From positions 1 to 61,821 of the forward strand of contig SACH01000009.1 of NCBI GenBank assembly GCA_009928645.1: 61,821 nucleotides of DNA. The letters are read 5' to 3'. The stretch comes from Gammaproteobacteria bacterium (GTDB lineage: Bacteria; Pseudomonadota; Gammaproteobacteria; Chromatiales; Chromatiaceae). The position numbers were made by a program, and so were the translations under genes. The notes under the pieces were generated by a model. That model saw only the letters and a program-made list of their open reading frames with translations. It was not told where the DNA came from and made no database searches. Of the stretch, positions 1 through 8,128 are shown piece after piece. How positions within the stretch are numbered: position 1 is the stretch's first letter; each line of letters opens with the position of its first letter.

Positions 1-1
1 G

Positions 2-361
2 CGCGACCCGGCGTCGCCGGTCGTCCGCCACTGGATAGCCATTGCAAAAGCGGCCCAGCGGCTGAACGAACTGCGGGAAAACTGGCTCAACCCCGCCGAA
101 TGGGTGGAGCGGGTACCCGAGGTGGTCCCTGGCTACCCCGACCGGATCATTTCCAAGCCTGGTCATGAGAAGGACCTCAAGGCCCGGACCCTGACCAACC
201 TCTACAACCAGCGCCCCACCTGGCTGGACAACGCGCACCAGGCCCTGGATGCGGCGGTGGCGGCAGCTTACGGCTGGGAGGACTACGGTCCGGACACCCC
301 CGATGAGGAGATTCTGGCCCGGCTCCTCGCGCTGAATCTGGAGCGAGCAAAGGACGTTTGA
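2..361 (+). CDS. Type IIG (MmeI-like) DNA methyltransferase, C-terminal fragment
   Basis: The frame is open from the window edge and ends in TGA; about 119 codons are visible, so the start and catalytic domain lie outside. The tail reads LNELRENWLNP, VPGYPDRI, LTNLYNQRPTWLDNAH and ends DEEILARLLALNLER. From memory this block is typical of the C-terminal end of large class I SAM-dependent DNA methyltransferases of the MmeI/type IIG restriction-modification group, after the target-recognition region. The complete protein would methylate, and possibly also cleave, a specific DNA site. No methyltransferase motifs are visible, so activity cannot be judged. GTG at 104 is an internal codon rather than the true start. 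An anti-phage or mobile neighbourhood upstream is possible but unseen. Confidence 0.8.
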   Translation, partial: RDPASPVVRHWIAIAKAAQRLNELRENWLNPAEWVERVPEVVPGYPDRIISKPGHEKDLKARTLTNLYNQRPTWLDNAHQALDAAVAAAYGWEDYGPDTPDEEILARLLALNLERAKDV

Positions 362-739
362 CTCACATGAATGGCCCAGCGACGGGCAAGGCGGGCCGGG
401 GATATGTCGTTTAGAGGAGGGGCGGTTGGCGTCTGGCGGGGGTGTCGACCGCAGGGATGCGGTCGTCAAGCCTACAGGGAGGTATTTACGGCGTCCCCCG
501 CCAGACGCCAACCGACCCGGGGGCGCCGAGCATGGATGGTCGATGCCGATAAATTGCGGTCCAGCGAAAGGCAAGGTGGATGGTATGCCTGATGCTGATC
601 CAGCCCCCCGCCCACCGCATGAACCCGCTGACCACAGAGCGGGCACTCCCGATCGCTATCTCCGATCACTGTCTCCGATCAGGTTTCTACCGTGTTTGCA
701 GGTCCCGTGAGCCCCGGCATCGGTTGCCGTGATACCCCC
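362..739. other. Gene-poor gap with palindromic repeat and 13-nt repeats
   Basis: This 378-base gap lies between the methyltransferase tail and the end of the MCE operon. ORFs on both strands here look like shadows of repeats. It holds the long inverted repeat at 423-514. Near 648-686 there are about three imperfect 13-nt units, each starting CCGATC. No promoter or RNA gene was recognised. Confidence 0.6.
423..514. repeat. Perfect 20-bp inverted repeat with nested hairpin
   Basis: Arms 423-442 and 495-514 are perfect reverse complements, starting CGGTTGGCGTCTGG, separated by 52 bases. The loop holds a second hairpin at 447-464 (GACCGCA, GGGA, TGCGGTC), then GCCTACAGGGAGGTATTT. From memory, related text beginning with a CAGGGATGC block and followed by CCTACAGGGA occurs as dispersed intergenic repeats in other gammaproteobacteria. 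It could fold as DNA cruciform or RNA hairpin. No transposase is present and no second copy was found in the window. Confidence 0.75.
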
Positions 740-1555
740 CTAGGGCAGACTACTGGTGGGCTTGATCGCCGCCTGCCGGGCGTTGGCCGCGGCGAAATCG
801 GCGATCCGCGGGAGCAGGCGGCCGAGGGCCTGATTGCTGGCGATGACGCCGCCGTAGGGGTCCTCGGTCCGCGCGGGCTCGCTGTCGCTGAAGACCTGGG
901 TGGCGAGGACGCGCCGCGCGGCGGGATCCACCAGCCGCACCCGCAGTTGGACCCGGGCCTGGCTGGGGCGGACGCGGAAGTCCTGGTAAAGGGCCTCGAT
1001 CACCGTATCCAGGCGCAGGTCGGTGTCGATGCCCTGATCGTCCTCGCTCACGGTGGCGAAGGCGCCGCTGTCGCGCAGGGCGCGGACCAGGAGGGGAGCG
1101 AGCATGGTGGCGGGGGCCGCCACCCATTCGTGCTCGGCAAAGCTGTCGAGGCGGTAGTCCTGCTCCAGATAGGCCATGCGGCGGTTGTCGAAGCCCGGCT
1201 CCGCCCGCGGCACGCTGACCCGTAGCGAGGGGCGCTTAACCGAGGTGGCGGTGGGGGCCGAGCCGAAGCGGTTGGGCAGCTCGGGTGCCAGCAGATAGGT
1301 CCTGGGCGCCTCTGGGGGCTGAGGCAGCAGGCCGCCACAGCCGCTCACTACGGCCCCTAAGCCGATGAGGGCGGCGGTCAGAAGCACCCGTTGGCTTGGG
1401 GCGGCCAGGCGTGAACCTGATCGCGGGTGTGGTGGGCGCGTGCCTGAACCTGAACCTGGAGCTGAGCTTGAGCTAGAGACTGAGCAGGAATATGGGTATG
1501 GGATTGAGTCTGAGCCCTGGCGTGAGCTTGGCTGAAGCGGAAGGTGGGTGGCCAT
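740..1555 (-). CDS. PqiC-like ABC-transport auxiliary lipoprotein of an MCE system
   Basis: 271 residues. A hydrophobic stretch ending in lipobox VSGC (Cys about residue 73) is followed by a PqiC/YmbA-type domain: RTYLLAPELP, RPSLRVSVPRAEPGFD, RMAYLE and FAEHEWVAAPATML are typical blocks. The family is an outer-membrane-anchored partner of MCE proteins, thought to help pass lipids across the periplasm. Its ATG shares one base with the stop of the MCE gene (TAATG, 1553-1557), indicating translational coupling; it is the last gene of the operon. The roughly 55 residues before the signal stretch are odd: Ser/Pro/Gly-rich and encoded by degenerate hexamers at 1440-1520. This N-terminus may be a repeat expansion or not translated; GTG at 1387 is an alternative start but lacks the basic n-region. 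Confidence 0.75.
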   Translation of the reverse strand: MATHLPLQPSSRQGSDSIPYPYSCSVSSSSSAPGSGSGTRPPHPRSGSRLAAPSQRVLLTAALIGLGAVVSGCGGLLPQPPEAPRTYLLAPELPNRFGSAPTATSVKRPSLRVSVPRAEPGFDNRRMAYLEQDYRLDSFAEHEWVAAPATMLAPLLVRALRDSGAFATVSEDDQGIDTDLRLDTVIEALYQDFRVRPSQARVQLRVRLVDPAARRVLATQVFSDSEPARTEDPYGGVIASNQALGRLLPRIADFAAANARQAAIKPTSSLP

Positions 1556-2592
1556 TAGCGTTCCCCCGGCCCCGGACGGCGGGGACGGCCTTGCAGGAGA
1601 AGATTGGGGTCCCGCGCCAGGTCTTCCGCCAACCGGTCCAGCCGGCCGGTCAGCCCGCGCAGGTCGTTCAGCAAGGCGGTCAGCTCGGGCAAGCCGTCGC
1701 GGTTGAGGGTCTTGAGCAGGGGCGCCGCCTCGCCCGCCAGCTTGTCCAGGCGGCGGGCCGCTTCGCCCACCGAGCTGGCCGCCGTCGCGGCGGCCTCCAG
1801 GGTGACCCCTGCCCGGTCCGACAGCCCGGGCAGGGTGGCGATGGTCCGGGTCAGGTCGTCCAGGGCCGGTCCCAGCCGCTCCAGGTAGTCATTGAGGGTA
1901 CCCGTGGCCTGGGCCAGGCCGGCCGTGGCCGTGCTGGCGTCACCCAGGGTCGTCCGGAGGTGACCGCGGTCGTCCTCACCGAACAGGGTGCGGAGGCTGG
2001 CCAGGGTCTGCCGCAGCTCCGTCGCCGCCCCTTTCGCCTCTTCCAGCAGTTCCGTTCCGGATTGCTGGAGACGGGCCAGGTCCGACAATTCGGCCTGGAT
2101 CACCGGGTAGGGTGCCCCCGGCGCCGCTTCCAGGGGCGGACTCGTCCCCTCGCCGCCGCGCAGCTCGATGAAATACAGCAGCCCGGTGAGGCCCTGGGTC
2201 GCCAGGCGGGCGGTGGTGTCGGCGCGGATGGTCACCTCCCGCCGCACGTCGATCAGCAGGCGGACGCGCGGTCGCGCCCCGTCACCCGCCCCCTCGCCAC
2301 CTCCGATGCCGGCCGAACTGCCGGCCGCGTTGCCGGGCTCGCTATCGGTCGTGCTGCCGCGCTCGCTATCGGTCACGATGCCGGCCTCGCGCACCTTGCC
2401 CACGTCCACCCCCTGGAACTTGACCAGCGACTCGGCGGTGATCCCCGCCACCGACTCGGGGGGGTAGACGGCATAGGTGCGGTAGTCGGCGGTGGGACCC
2501 ACGCCCACCAGCCAGAGGGTGGTCACCAGGAAGACGCCGGTGAGGACGAGGACGAAGAGCCCGACCAGGGCGTAGTTTACGCGCGGTTCCAT
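1555..2592 (-). CDS. MlaD/MCE-domain lipid-binding protein
   Basis: 345 residues. One N-terminal membrane helix (VNYALVGLFVLVLTGVFLVTTLWLVG) is followed by an MCE domain (about residues 35-150: YRTYAVYPPESVAGITAESLVKFQGVDVGKV), then a long helical tail (about 170-340) rich in Leu, Ala and Glu, as in single-MCE proteins of Mla type. It should be anchored in the inner membrane and form the periplasmic ring of the transporter, handing phospholipid between permease and lipoprotein. The ATG at 2592 (MEPRVNY) is chosen because the helix follows at once; it overlaps the ATPase gene by 16 bases. Upstream in-frame sequence would add Pro/Arg-rich residues only. A low-complexity insert (VTDSERGSTTDSEPGNAAG) in the MCE domain comes from a 24-nt tandem repeat near 2337-2384. 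Confidence 0.85.
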   Translation of the reverse strand: MEPRVNYALVGLFVLVLTGVFLVTTLWLVGVGPTADYRTYAVYPPESVAGITAESLVKFQGVDVGKVREAGIVTDSERGSTTDSEPGNAAGSSAGIGGGEGAGDGARPRVRLLIDVRREVTIRADTTARLATQGLTGLLYFIELRGGEGTSPPLEAAPGAPYPVIQAELSDLARLQQSGTELLEEAKGAATELRQTLASLRTLFGEDDRGHLRTTLGDASTATAGLAQATGTLNDYLERLGPALDDLTRTIATLPGLSDRAGVTLEAAATAASSVGEAARRLDKLAGEAAPLLKTLNRDGLPELTALLNDLRGLTGRLDRLAEDLARDPNLLLQGRPRRPGPGER

Positions 2593-3452
2593 GCCCGACT
2601 CCGTGCCGCCCCGCGGGGGCCCTGAAAGAAGGCCATGAGTTCCGGCTCCTCCCGGGCGCTCAACTCGGCCGGGGTGCCGGTGGCGAGGATGCGCCGGCGG
2701 CCGAGGAAGGCGACGCGGTGAGCGACCCGCCACAGGCTGTCCAGGTCGTGGGTGCTCATGACCACCGTCAGTCCAAGGGCATCCTGCAGCCCTAGGATGA
2801 GATCATCGAGGGCCCCGGCCCCCACCGGGTCCAGACCGGTGCCGGGCTCGTCCAGTACCAGCAGGTCCGGGTCCATGGCCAGGGCGCGGGCCAGGGCGGC
2901 GCGCTTGTGCATGCCGCCGCTGAGCTGGGAGGGATATTTCGTGGCCGCGTCGGGGGGGAGGCCGACCAGCAGCAGCTTGAGCATGGCGATGTCACGAATC
3001 CGTTTGGCCGGGAGCCGGGTCTGCTCCTTGAGGGGGACGGCGATATTTTCGGCCACCGTCAGTGAGTTGAACAGGGCCCCGTGCTGGAAGGTGATACCGA
3101 TGCGCCGCCGCAGCCGGTTGGCCCCGCTTTCGTCCAGGTCCTGGGCCTCCTCGCCGAAGAGCAGTACCCGCCCCGCCGTTGGATGGGCCAGGAGGATCAT
3201 CTCCCGCAACAGCACCGACTTGCCGCAGCCGCTGGCCCCGACCAGGGCCAGGATCTCCCCCGGGCGCACGTCCAGGTCCAGGTCCTCGTGGATGCAGGCC
3301 GCGCCGAAGCAGGTGCGAATACCGCGCATCGCCACCGGCAGCGCGGCGGAGGCTAGGCTGGGTGCCGTTGTGTTGGGCAAGGGCGTGGACCATCCGGTCA
3401 GCGTTGGCGAAGGCGGGCCGGCAGGGGAGGTGGGCATGGATGCCGCAACCAC
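2577..3452 (-). CDS. Mla-type ABC transporter ATP-binding protein (MlaF-like)
   Basis: 291 residues. Walker A is GASGCGKS, the Q-loop region GITFQHGALFNSLTV, signature LSGGMHKR, Walker B LLVLDEP, and the H-loop lies in STHDLD. LSGGM with KRAALARA is typical of MlaF/Mkl ATPases that power MCE lipid transport at the inner membrane. It follows the permease gene by 3 bases and overlaps the MCE gene, so it belongs to one operon. The first 40 residues are Pro/Ser/Ala-rich and unlike the family; ATG at 3437 is a slightly shorter option. Direction of lipid movement cannot be read from sequence. Confidence 0.9.
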   Translation of the reverse strand: MVAASMPTSPAGPPSPTLTGWSTPLPNTTAPSLASAALPVAMRGIRTCFGAACIHEDLDLDVRPGEILALVGASGCGKSVLLREMILLAHPTAGRVLLFGEEAQDLDESGANRLRRRIGITFQHGALFNSLTVAENIAVPLKEQTRLPAKRIRDIAMLKLLLVGLPPDAATKYPSQLSGGMHKRAALARALAMDPDLLVLDEPGTGLDPVGAGALDDLILGLQDALGLTVVMSTHDLDSLWRVAHRVAFLGRRRILATGTPAELSAREEPELMAFFQGPRGAARSRAWNRA

Positions 3453-3455
3453 AGC

Positions 3456-4709
3456 TCAGATGCCCAGTTTGCTGTAGACCACCGAGAAGGCGGCATCGAT
3501 GACGATCACCCAGACAATGGCCTGGACCACGCTGGTGGTGGTGTGGCGGCCGACGCTGTCCGCCCCGTCACGGACCAGGAAGCCCTGGTAACAGCCGACG
3601 AGGGCGATGGCGGCGGCGAAGACCGGGGCCTTGGCCAGGCCGGTCATCAGCGTATTGAGGGACACCGCCTCGGGGATGCGCCGGATGAAGGTCCCTGGGA
3701 CCAGGTCGAGCATCAGGGCCGACATGACCATGCCGCCCACCACCGCCGCCAGGTTGGCGAAGACGGTGAGCAGGGGTAGGGCCAGGATCAGTCCCAGGGC
3801 CTTGGGCAGCACCAGCAATTCCAGGGGGGAGACGCCGATACTGCGCAGGGCGTCGATCTCGTCGGTGACCATCATGGTGCCGATCTGGGCGGCGTAGGCC
3901 GAGCCACTCCGGCCGGCGACGACGATGGCGGTCATCAGGGGGCCCAGTTCCCGCAACACGGTGAGGGTCACCAGGTCCACCACGTAGAGATTGCCGCCGT
4001 AGAGACGCAACTGGACCCCGGACTGGTAGGCGATGACCACCCCGACCAGGAAGGAGAGCATGCCCAGCACCGGCAGGGCGCGCCAGCCGTCCAGCTCCAC
4101 CACCTGCAACATCTGCCGCCAGCGCAGGCGCCGGGGATGGGCCACAACGTGCAGGAAGGCGAGGGCGGTCTCGCCGAGGAACGACAGCAGACCCAGGCCC
4201 TCGCGCAGTCGCTCCCAAGCGCCTTGCCCAACCCGCGCCAGGACCGGCGGGGTCGCGGCGGGCCGGAGGGCCGCCAGGTCCTCGGCCGCGGCCGCCAGCC
4301 GCTCGCGCACCAGGGCCAGCAGCCCGAGGTGGGGCGCCGCGAAGCCGCTGAGTTGCACCGCCGAGCCCTGGGCCTCCAGGGCCTCGACCAGACGATGAAG
4401 CTGGAGGGCGCCCGCCGTATCGAGCGCCAGCAGGAGGCTGCCGTCGAGGGTCAGCCAGGCCGGGTAGCCGCTAACCTGGCCGGTCCCGGTCCCGGTCCCG
4501 GTCTCAGTCCCGGTCTCGGTCTCGGTCCGGGCCCCAGGGCCTGGCATGACGGGCAGCTCACCCAGGTGCGCCAGGGTCGGGGTGGTCCAGCACCCACCGA
4601 GGTGAAGGGTCCGCTGGTCCGGGCTCCAGCGGTAGTCGGCGCCCCTATCCAGGATGCCCGGGCCCTGGCCGGCTACCTTGTGTCGAGACTCTGAACGAAG
4701 CGGCGGCAC
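3456..4709 (-). CDS. MlaE-like permease with fused N-terminal STAS (MlaB-like) domain
   Basis: 417 residues, against about 260 for E. coli MlaE. The C-terminal 260 residues carry the MlaE permease fold with five or six membrane segments (MLSFLVGVVIAYQSGVQLR; RELGPLMTAIVVAGRSGSAYAAQIGTM; TDEIDALRSIGVSPLELLVLP). Residues about 85-150 (LLLALDTAGALQLHRLVEALEAQG) resemble a STAS domain, the role played by free MlaB in E. coli. It is the first gene of the operon, which runs permease, ATPase, MCE, lipoprotein. An Asp/Glu-free TETETGTETGTGTGTG tract near residues 61-77 is encoded by hexamer repeats at 4480-4532 and sits before the STAS core. Substrate is presumably phospholipid, by family. Confidence 0.85.
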   Translation of the reverse strand: MPPLRSESRHKVAGQGPGILDRGADYRWSPDQRTLHLGGCWTTPTLAHLGELPVMPGPGARTETETGTETGTGTGTGQVSGYPAWLTLDGSLLLALDTAGALQLHRLVEALEAQGSAVQLSGFAAPHLGLLALVRERLAAAAEDLAALRPAATPPVLARVGQGAWERLREGLGLLSFLGETALAFLHVVAHPRRLRWRQMLQVVELDGWRALPVLGMLSFLVGVVIAYQSGVQLRLYGGNLYVVDLVTLTVLRELGPLMTAIVVAGRSGSAYAAQIGTMMVTDEIDALRSIGVSPLELLVLPKALGLILALPLLTVFANLAAVVGGMVMSALMLDLVPGTFIRRIPEAVSLNTLMTGLAKAPVFAAAIALVGCYQGFLVRDGADSVGRHTTTSVVQAIVWVIVIDAAFSVVYSKLGI

Positions 4710-4968
4710 GGGGGATCACCTCTGGACAGGGGGGAACGCGCTAAGCAGAACTTTAACCCATCACCGGACCAGTTGCCTGTTCCTGGTGCCGACCGGGGGA
4801 TAGGGGCACTGGATGGAGGCTGTTGCGATCAACCGCCAGGGGATTATGATGCCCGGAAAACACGTCCCTGTTCGTCACCGGCCGGGCCTTGGGGGCCTGC
4901 ATCGTGCGCTGGCAGGGATGATCCCGGGCCTCGCTGCCGCCTTCGTTCCGCTGCTCAGGTGATTCGTC

Positions 4969-5277
4969 ATGCCCCCCCCCGCCAAAATCTACCAGGGAAT
5001 TCACGCCGACCGATTTGGCGGTATGACCCCCACCGGCAACATCATCCGCGATGCCTGGGTGTTCGGCATCATCCCCGAGGAACAGGACTGCGCCGGTTGG
5101 TTGGTCGCCGGCATCGAGGATCTTTACGACAAGGTCTCGGCGGCCTGGCAGCCCTATGGGCATCTGCCCTCCCGCCTGCCGCCGGAGCTGCGGGAGCGCC
5201 ATGACCGCATTCATGCCGCCGCTATCGCCCGCGCCCGACAATTGGGCTGGGACCCGGAACTCGGCGACGAGGACTGA
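4969..5277 (+). CDS. Conserved-looking protein of unknown function, 102 aa
   Basis: I do not recognise the family. The protein is soluble, without signal peptide or membrane segment, acidic at the C-terminus (DPELGDED), with a well-ordered composition (IYQGIHADRFGGMTPTGNII, RDAWVFGIIPEEQDCAGW). This argues for a real gene over the larger opposite-strand frame 4753-5829, whose translation shows no family features. The start ATG 4969 follows a short upstream leader with weak ribosome-binding sequence. The next gene is in the same frame 36 bases after this TGA and is probably co-transcribed. Confidence 0.65.
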   Translation: MPPPAKIYQGIHADRFGGMTPTGNIIRDAWVFGIIPEEQDCAGWLVAGIEDLYDKVSAAWQPYGHLPSRLPPELRERHDRIHAAAIARARQLGWDPELGDED

Positions 5278-5313
5278 GGCGCCGACCACCAACTGCGCAG
5301 GCGAGGCACCCCG

Positions 5314-5766
5314 GTGGCCTACATTGTCCGCGAGACCTTCTTCCGCCCTGCGGAATGGCGGCGCCAGGCCAGCACCTTGCCGGCGGAACTGGTCAATGGC
5401 CTGCGTCTGTTGCTCGCCCGGCACGGCCAGGGTTGCCTGTTTCTCCCCATCCGGGCCATGCAGTACCAGGCCGTCGTGGAGCGCCGGGAGGTCATCTTCG
5501 TCGATAGCCAGGGCGGTTACGCCCATCAGGACGGTGTCGGCGGGCGGCTGATCCGGCTCGCCTGGCAATTCCCTCCAGCCAGTGAGCGGCTGGCCCTCGA
5601 CCAACCCCAGCCCTGCGAGATCCTCCATTACGATCCCGAGCAGCCGGAATTGCATCGCCGCCTGGTAGCGGAACTCCGGCCCCTGGTCACCACCAGTCTG
5701 GAGCGTCAGCGCCGGCATCCCTCCGGAGAGCGCTGCGTCATTCCCTTCCGTCCCCGCGCGGATTGA
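5314..5766 (+). CDS. Protein of unknown function, 150 aa
   Basis: Starts at GTG 5314 in the same frame as the preceding gene, separated by one TGA and 36 bases; no ATG is available before VAYIVRETFFRP. The predicted protein is soluble with an alpha/beta look (GCLFLPIRAMQYQAVVERREVIFVDSQGG) and a basic C-terminus. No known domain or motif was recognised. The same-frame arrangement leaves open that a single longer protein was split by the TGA, but the first protein has a natural acidic end and the link region (ADHQLRRRGTP) looks like spacer. Confidence 0.6.
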   Translation: MAYIVRETFFRPAEWRRQASTLPAELVNGLRLLLARHGQGCLFLPIRAMQYQAVVERREVIFVDSQGGYAHQDGVGGRLIRLAWQFPPASERLALDQPQPCEILHYDPEQPELHRRLVAELRPLVTTSLERQRRHPSGERCVIPFRPRAD

Positions 5767-6083
5767 GCCATCCCTGACCGGCCCGCTGGCCTGGTTAACC
5801 AGGACCCTTGATCCTGCCGTTGTCGCCATCGGGCCGGCCAGAGCGGCCGGCCTGAGGCCCCTTGAGCACCCCTTGCGGCCCCCACATCAGATTGCCGGCG
5901 TCGGGATGCGCCCTGGGTCGGGCTCGGGCGTGGGCGCGGCTGCCCATTGGTCAGAATCTCTACCGATTGATAATTGTCAATTGGAAATCCAGGCCATTTG
6001 GTAAAATTATGATTTTATAAATAGCCCAGATAGGCTACTTTGATTAACCCATCACGCAGTACGAGGGCGGCAGTAAAGCAAGC
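5767..6083. promoter_or_regulatory. Gap with AT-rich upstream region of the pentapeptide gene
   Basis: The first 170 bases are GC-rich and hold hexamer-like repeats (GGGTCG GGCTCG GGCGTG, about 5915-5940). From 5965 the base composition turns sharply AT-rich. TTGGAA (5981-5986) with AAATTA or TAAAAT 15-17 bases downstream is a plausible weak promoter for the pentapeptide-repeat gene at 6084. The ATTGATAATTGTCAAT stretch is partly palindromic. The exact promoter is uncertain. Confidence 0.35.
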
Positions 6084-6938
6084 ATGATTGAGATCAATCA
6101 CAAGGAAACCGGTGCGGTCCTGGCCAGGCTGGAGGTCCCATCCCTGGCCGGGGCGGATTTGCGCTATCTGACCCTGTCAGGGGCGGATCTCAGTGGTCAG
6201 GATCTCAGTGGGGCCAACCTTGCCTCCAGCGATCTGGCTGGGGCCGATCTGCGGAGCGCCCAGCTCCAGGGCGCGAACTTCCTCAATGCCAACCTCGCGG
6301 GCGCCGACCTGCGGGGTGCCGATCTGGCCGGTGCCCGGCTGGGTTCGGAGGACCCGACGCGAGCGGCCCGGCTGAACGGCGCCGATCTTTCCGCGGCCAA
6401 GCTGGAGGGAGCGGACCTGCGGAAGGCCGGGGCGCGCAAGGCGCGGCTGAATGCGGCGAATCTGGACGGGGCCGATCTGCGTGGTATCGATTTCAGCGGG
6501 GCCGATCTGGCCCAGGTCAATGCGCGCAAGGCCCTCTTCATCCGCGCCAACCTGAGCCAGGCCAACCTGGAGAGCGCCGACTTGCGTGACAGCCATCTCA
6601 ACGATGCGAACCTGGTCAAGGCCAACCTGCGCGGCGCCGACCTCTCCAGCCGTCATGACGACGGCTTCAGCGTCATCAACCTGGCCAATCTGGAGGACGC
6701 GGATCTCACCGGCGCCAATCTGCGCAATGTTTCCGCCCAACAGGCCAACCTGCGTAACGCCAACCTGACCCGGGTGGATCTCAACGGCGCCGTCCTCGGT
6801 GGCGCCATCCTCCATCACGCCAATGTCACCGATGCCGATTTCACCGCCGTGGAACTGGCTAGTGTGACCATGGAGTTCGCCAACTTCTCCCGAGCCCGCA
6901 ACGCCGTCGTACCGGCCTATAAAAAGAACCTGCGGTGA
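6084..6938 (+). CDS. Pentapeptide-repeat protein
   Basis: 284 residues made almost entirely of A(D/N)LXX pentapeptides from about residue 22 to 275 (GADLSGQDLSGANLASSDLAGADLR type), long enough for several turns of a right-handed quadrilateral beta-helix. There is no signal peptide or membrane helix, so it is probably cytosolic. The family includes DNA mimics that bind gyrase (Qnr, MfpA) and many proteins of unknown role; nothing here shows which. Two breaks in the repeat occur near LGSEDPTRAARL (residues 88-99) and SSRHDDGFSVI (191-201), which could be loops as seen in Qnr proteins. It appears to be monocistronic, with a GC hairpin downstream. Confidence 0.9.
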   Translation: MIEINHKETGAVLARLEVPSLAGADLRYLTLSGADLSGQDLSGANLASSDLAGADLRSAQLQGANFLNANLAGADLRGADLAGARLGSEDPTRAARLNGADLSAAKLEGADLRKAGARKARLNAANLDGADLRGIDFSGADLAQVNARKALFIRANLSQANLESADLRDSHLNDANLVKANLRGADLSSRHDDGFSVINLANLEDADLTGANLRNVSAQQANLRNANLTRVDLNGAVLGGAILHHANVTDADFTAVELASVTMEFANFSRARNAVVPAYKKNLR

Positions 6939-6949
6939 GGGGTGATCCG

Positions 6950-6972
6950 GCGCCGGCGTCTCCCGCCGGCGC
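6950..6972 (+). terminator. Hairpin after pentapeptide gene
   Basis: Perfect 9-bp stem GCGCCGGCG / CGCCGGCGC with a 5-base loop, 12 bases after the stop codon. There is no strong T-tract, so Rho-independent action is uncertain. Confidence 0.45.
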
Positions 6973-7016
6973 TCGTTGCCACAGGATCGCGGACGGCGGA
7001 ACCGGGTCAGGAACCA

Positions 7017-7036
7017 GGCCTGGGTAGTCCCAGGCC
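7017..7036 (-). terminator. Hairpin after the parvulin gene
   Basis: Perfect 8-bp stem GGCCTGGG / CCCAGGCC with TAGT loop, 21 bases beyond the stop of the minus-strand isomerase gene. A T-run is lacking. Confidence 0.45.
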
Positions 7037-7057
7037 CGAGGTGCTGGACCCGCGGTG

Positions 7058-8128
7058 TTAGGGGGTCGGGGGGGTCTTCTCGATCTTCGCCGCCTGCTTG
7101 AGGGCCTCGACCTTGGCCGCCAACTGCTTCTTGATCTCCTGGTTCTTGAGCTGGGTCATGATCCGGGCTTCGACCTGTTCGAAGGGGACGGTCTCGCTGG
7201 GGGTCTTCCCCTGGGACTTGATGATGTGATAGCCGAACTGGGTCTCCACCACCCCGCTCACCTCACCATCCTGAAGGCTGAAGGCCGTCTCCTCGAAGGG
7301 CTTGACCATCTGGCCGCGCCCGAAGCTACCCAGATCGCCGCCCTTCTGGGCACTGGGACAGGTCGACTCGGCCTTGGCCAGTTCGGCGAAATCGGCCCCG
7401 CCCTTGATCTTGGCCAGAAGGTCCTCCGCCTTTTGCTTGGCGGCTGCTTTGGCCTCGGGCGTGGCCCCGGCATCGGTCCCGATCAGGATGTGGCTGGCGT
7501 GGACGGATTCGGGCTTCTTGAACTTGTCCGGATTCTGGTCGTAGAACTGGCGGGCCTGTTCGGGGGTGATGGTGACCTTGGCGTCCACTTCCTGTTGGAT
7601 GTAGGTTCCAATCTTTAGATCCCGGGCCAGGTGGACCTTGAATTGCTCTTCGGTGATCCCGGTCTGGGCCAGGGCCTGCGCAAAGGCCTCGGGCGTGCCG
7701 AGGCGGGCCTTGGCGGCCTCGATCTTGGCCGCCACCTGCTGGTCGAGGTCGGCGATGGCGACGTCCTCGGCCGCCTGAGACAGCACCTCCTGGGCGATGA
7801 GCGTCTCCAGGGCCATGGCCTCGATCTGCTGCCGCTGGGCGGGATCGGTGGGGGCGGGCATCCGCGACTGGGAGAGCATGGCGCGCAAGGCGCGATTCAG
7901 ATCGCCGGCGGTGATGGGCACCTCATTGACCTTGGCGATGACGGTGCTGGCCTCCACCGCGGGTGCCGCGACCGGGGCCGTCGCTGGGGCCGGAGTCACT
8001 GCTGGGGCAGCCGCCTGGCTCGCGGCGGGTGCCGGGGGGGTCTCGGCGGTGGCCGCGCTGAGTGGGCTCATGCCGAGGATGGCGGCCAGGCTGGCCAGTG
8101 AAACCTGAAGTCCTAAAGCGAAACGCAT
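7058..8128 (-). CDS. Periplasmic parvulin-type peptidyl-prolyl isomerase (PpiC/SurA-like)
   Basis: 356 residues. An N-terminal signal sequence (ALGLQVSLASLAAILGM, cleavage probably near ATA) precedes an Ala/Pro linker (about residues 25-60), a SurA-N-type helical chaperone region (VIAKVNEVPITAGDLNRAL, 65-190) and a parvulin domain (about 210-305: VHASHILI, GGDLGSFGRGQMVKPFEETAF, VETQFGYHIIK). It should assist folding of exported and outer-membrane proteins. ATG 8128 is chosen because the signal peptide begins there; in-frame sequence further upstream reads as Arg-rich non-coding. The Ala/Pro linker is another low-complexity spacer. It is transcribed away from the Spy/CpxP-like gene. Confidence 0.88.
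   Translation of the reverse strand: MRFALGLQVSLASLAAILGMSPLSAATAETPPAPAASQAAAPAVTPAPATAPVAAPAVEASTVIAKVNEVPITAGDLNRALRAMLSQSRMPAPTDPAQRQQIEAMALETLIAQEVLSQAAEDVAIADLDQQVAAKIEAAKARLGTPEAFAQALAQTGITEEQFKVHLARDLKIGTYIQQEVDAKVTITPEQARQFYDQNPDKFKKPESVHASHILIGTDAGATPEAKAAAKQKAEDLLAKIKGGADFAELAKAESTCPSAQKGGDLGSFGRGQMVKPFEETAFSLQDGEVSGVVETQFGYHIIKSQGKTPSETVPFEQVEARIMTQLKNQEIKKQLAAKVEALKQAAKIEKTPPTP

Noticed and set aside
5275-5277. Selenocysteine or readthrough TGA between the two unknown ORFs
   Set aside because: No SECIS-like hairpin was apparent and the first protein ends naturally.
4753-5829. 358-aa minus-strand ORF
   Set aside because: Antisense to two better plus-strand ORFs; composition lacks any family blocks, signal or ribosome-binding site.
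6177-6818. 213-aa antisense ORF with VGAxQIG-like repeats
   Set aside because: Its repeats are just the complement of the pentapeptide repeats.
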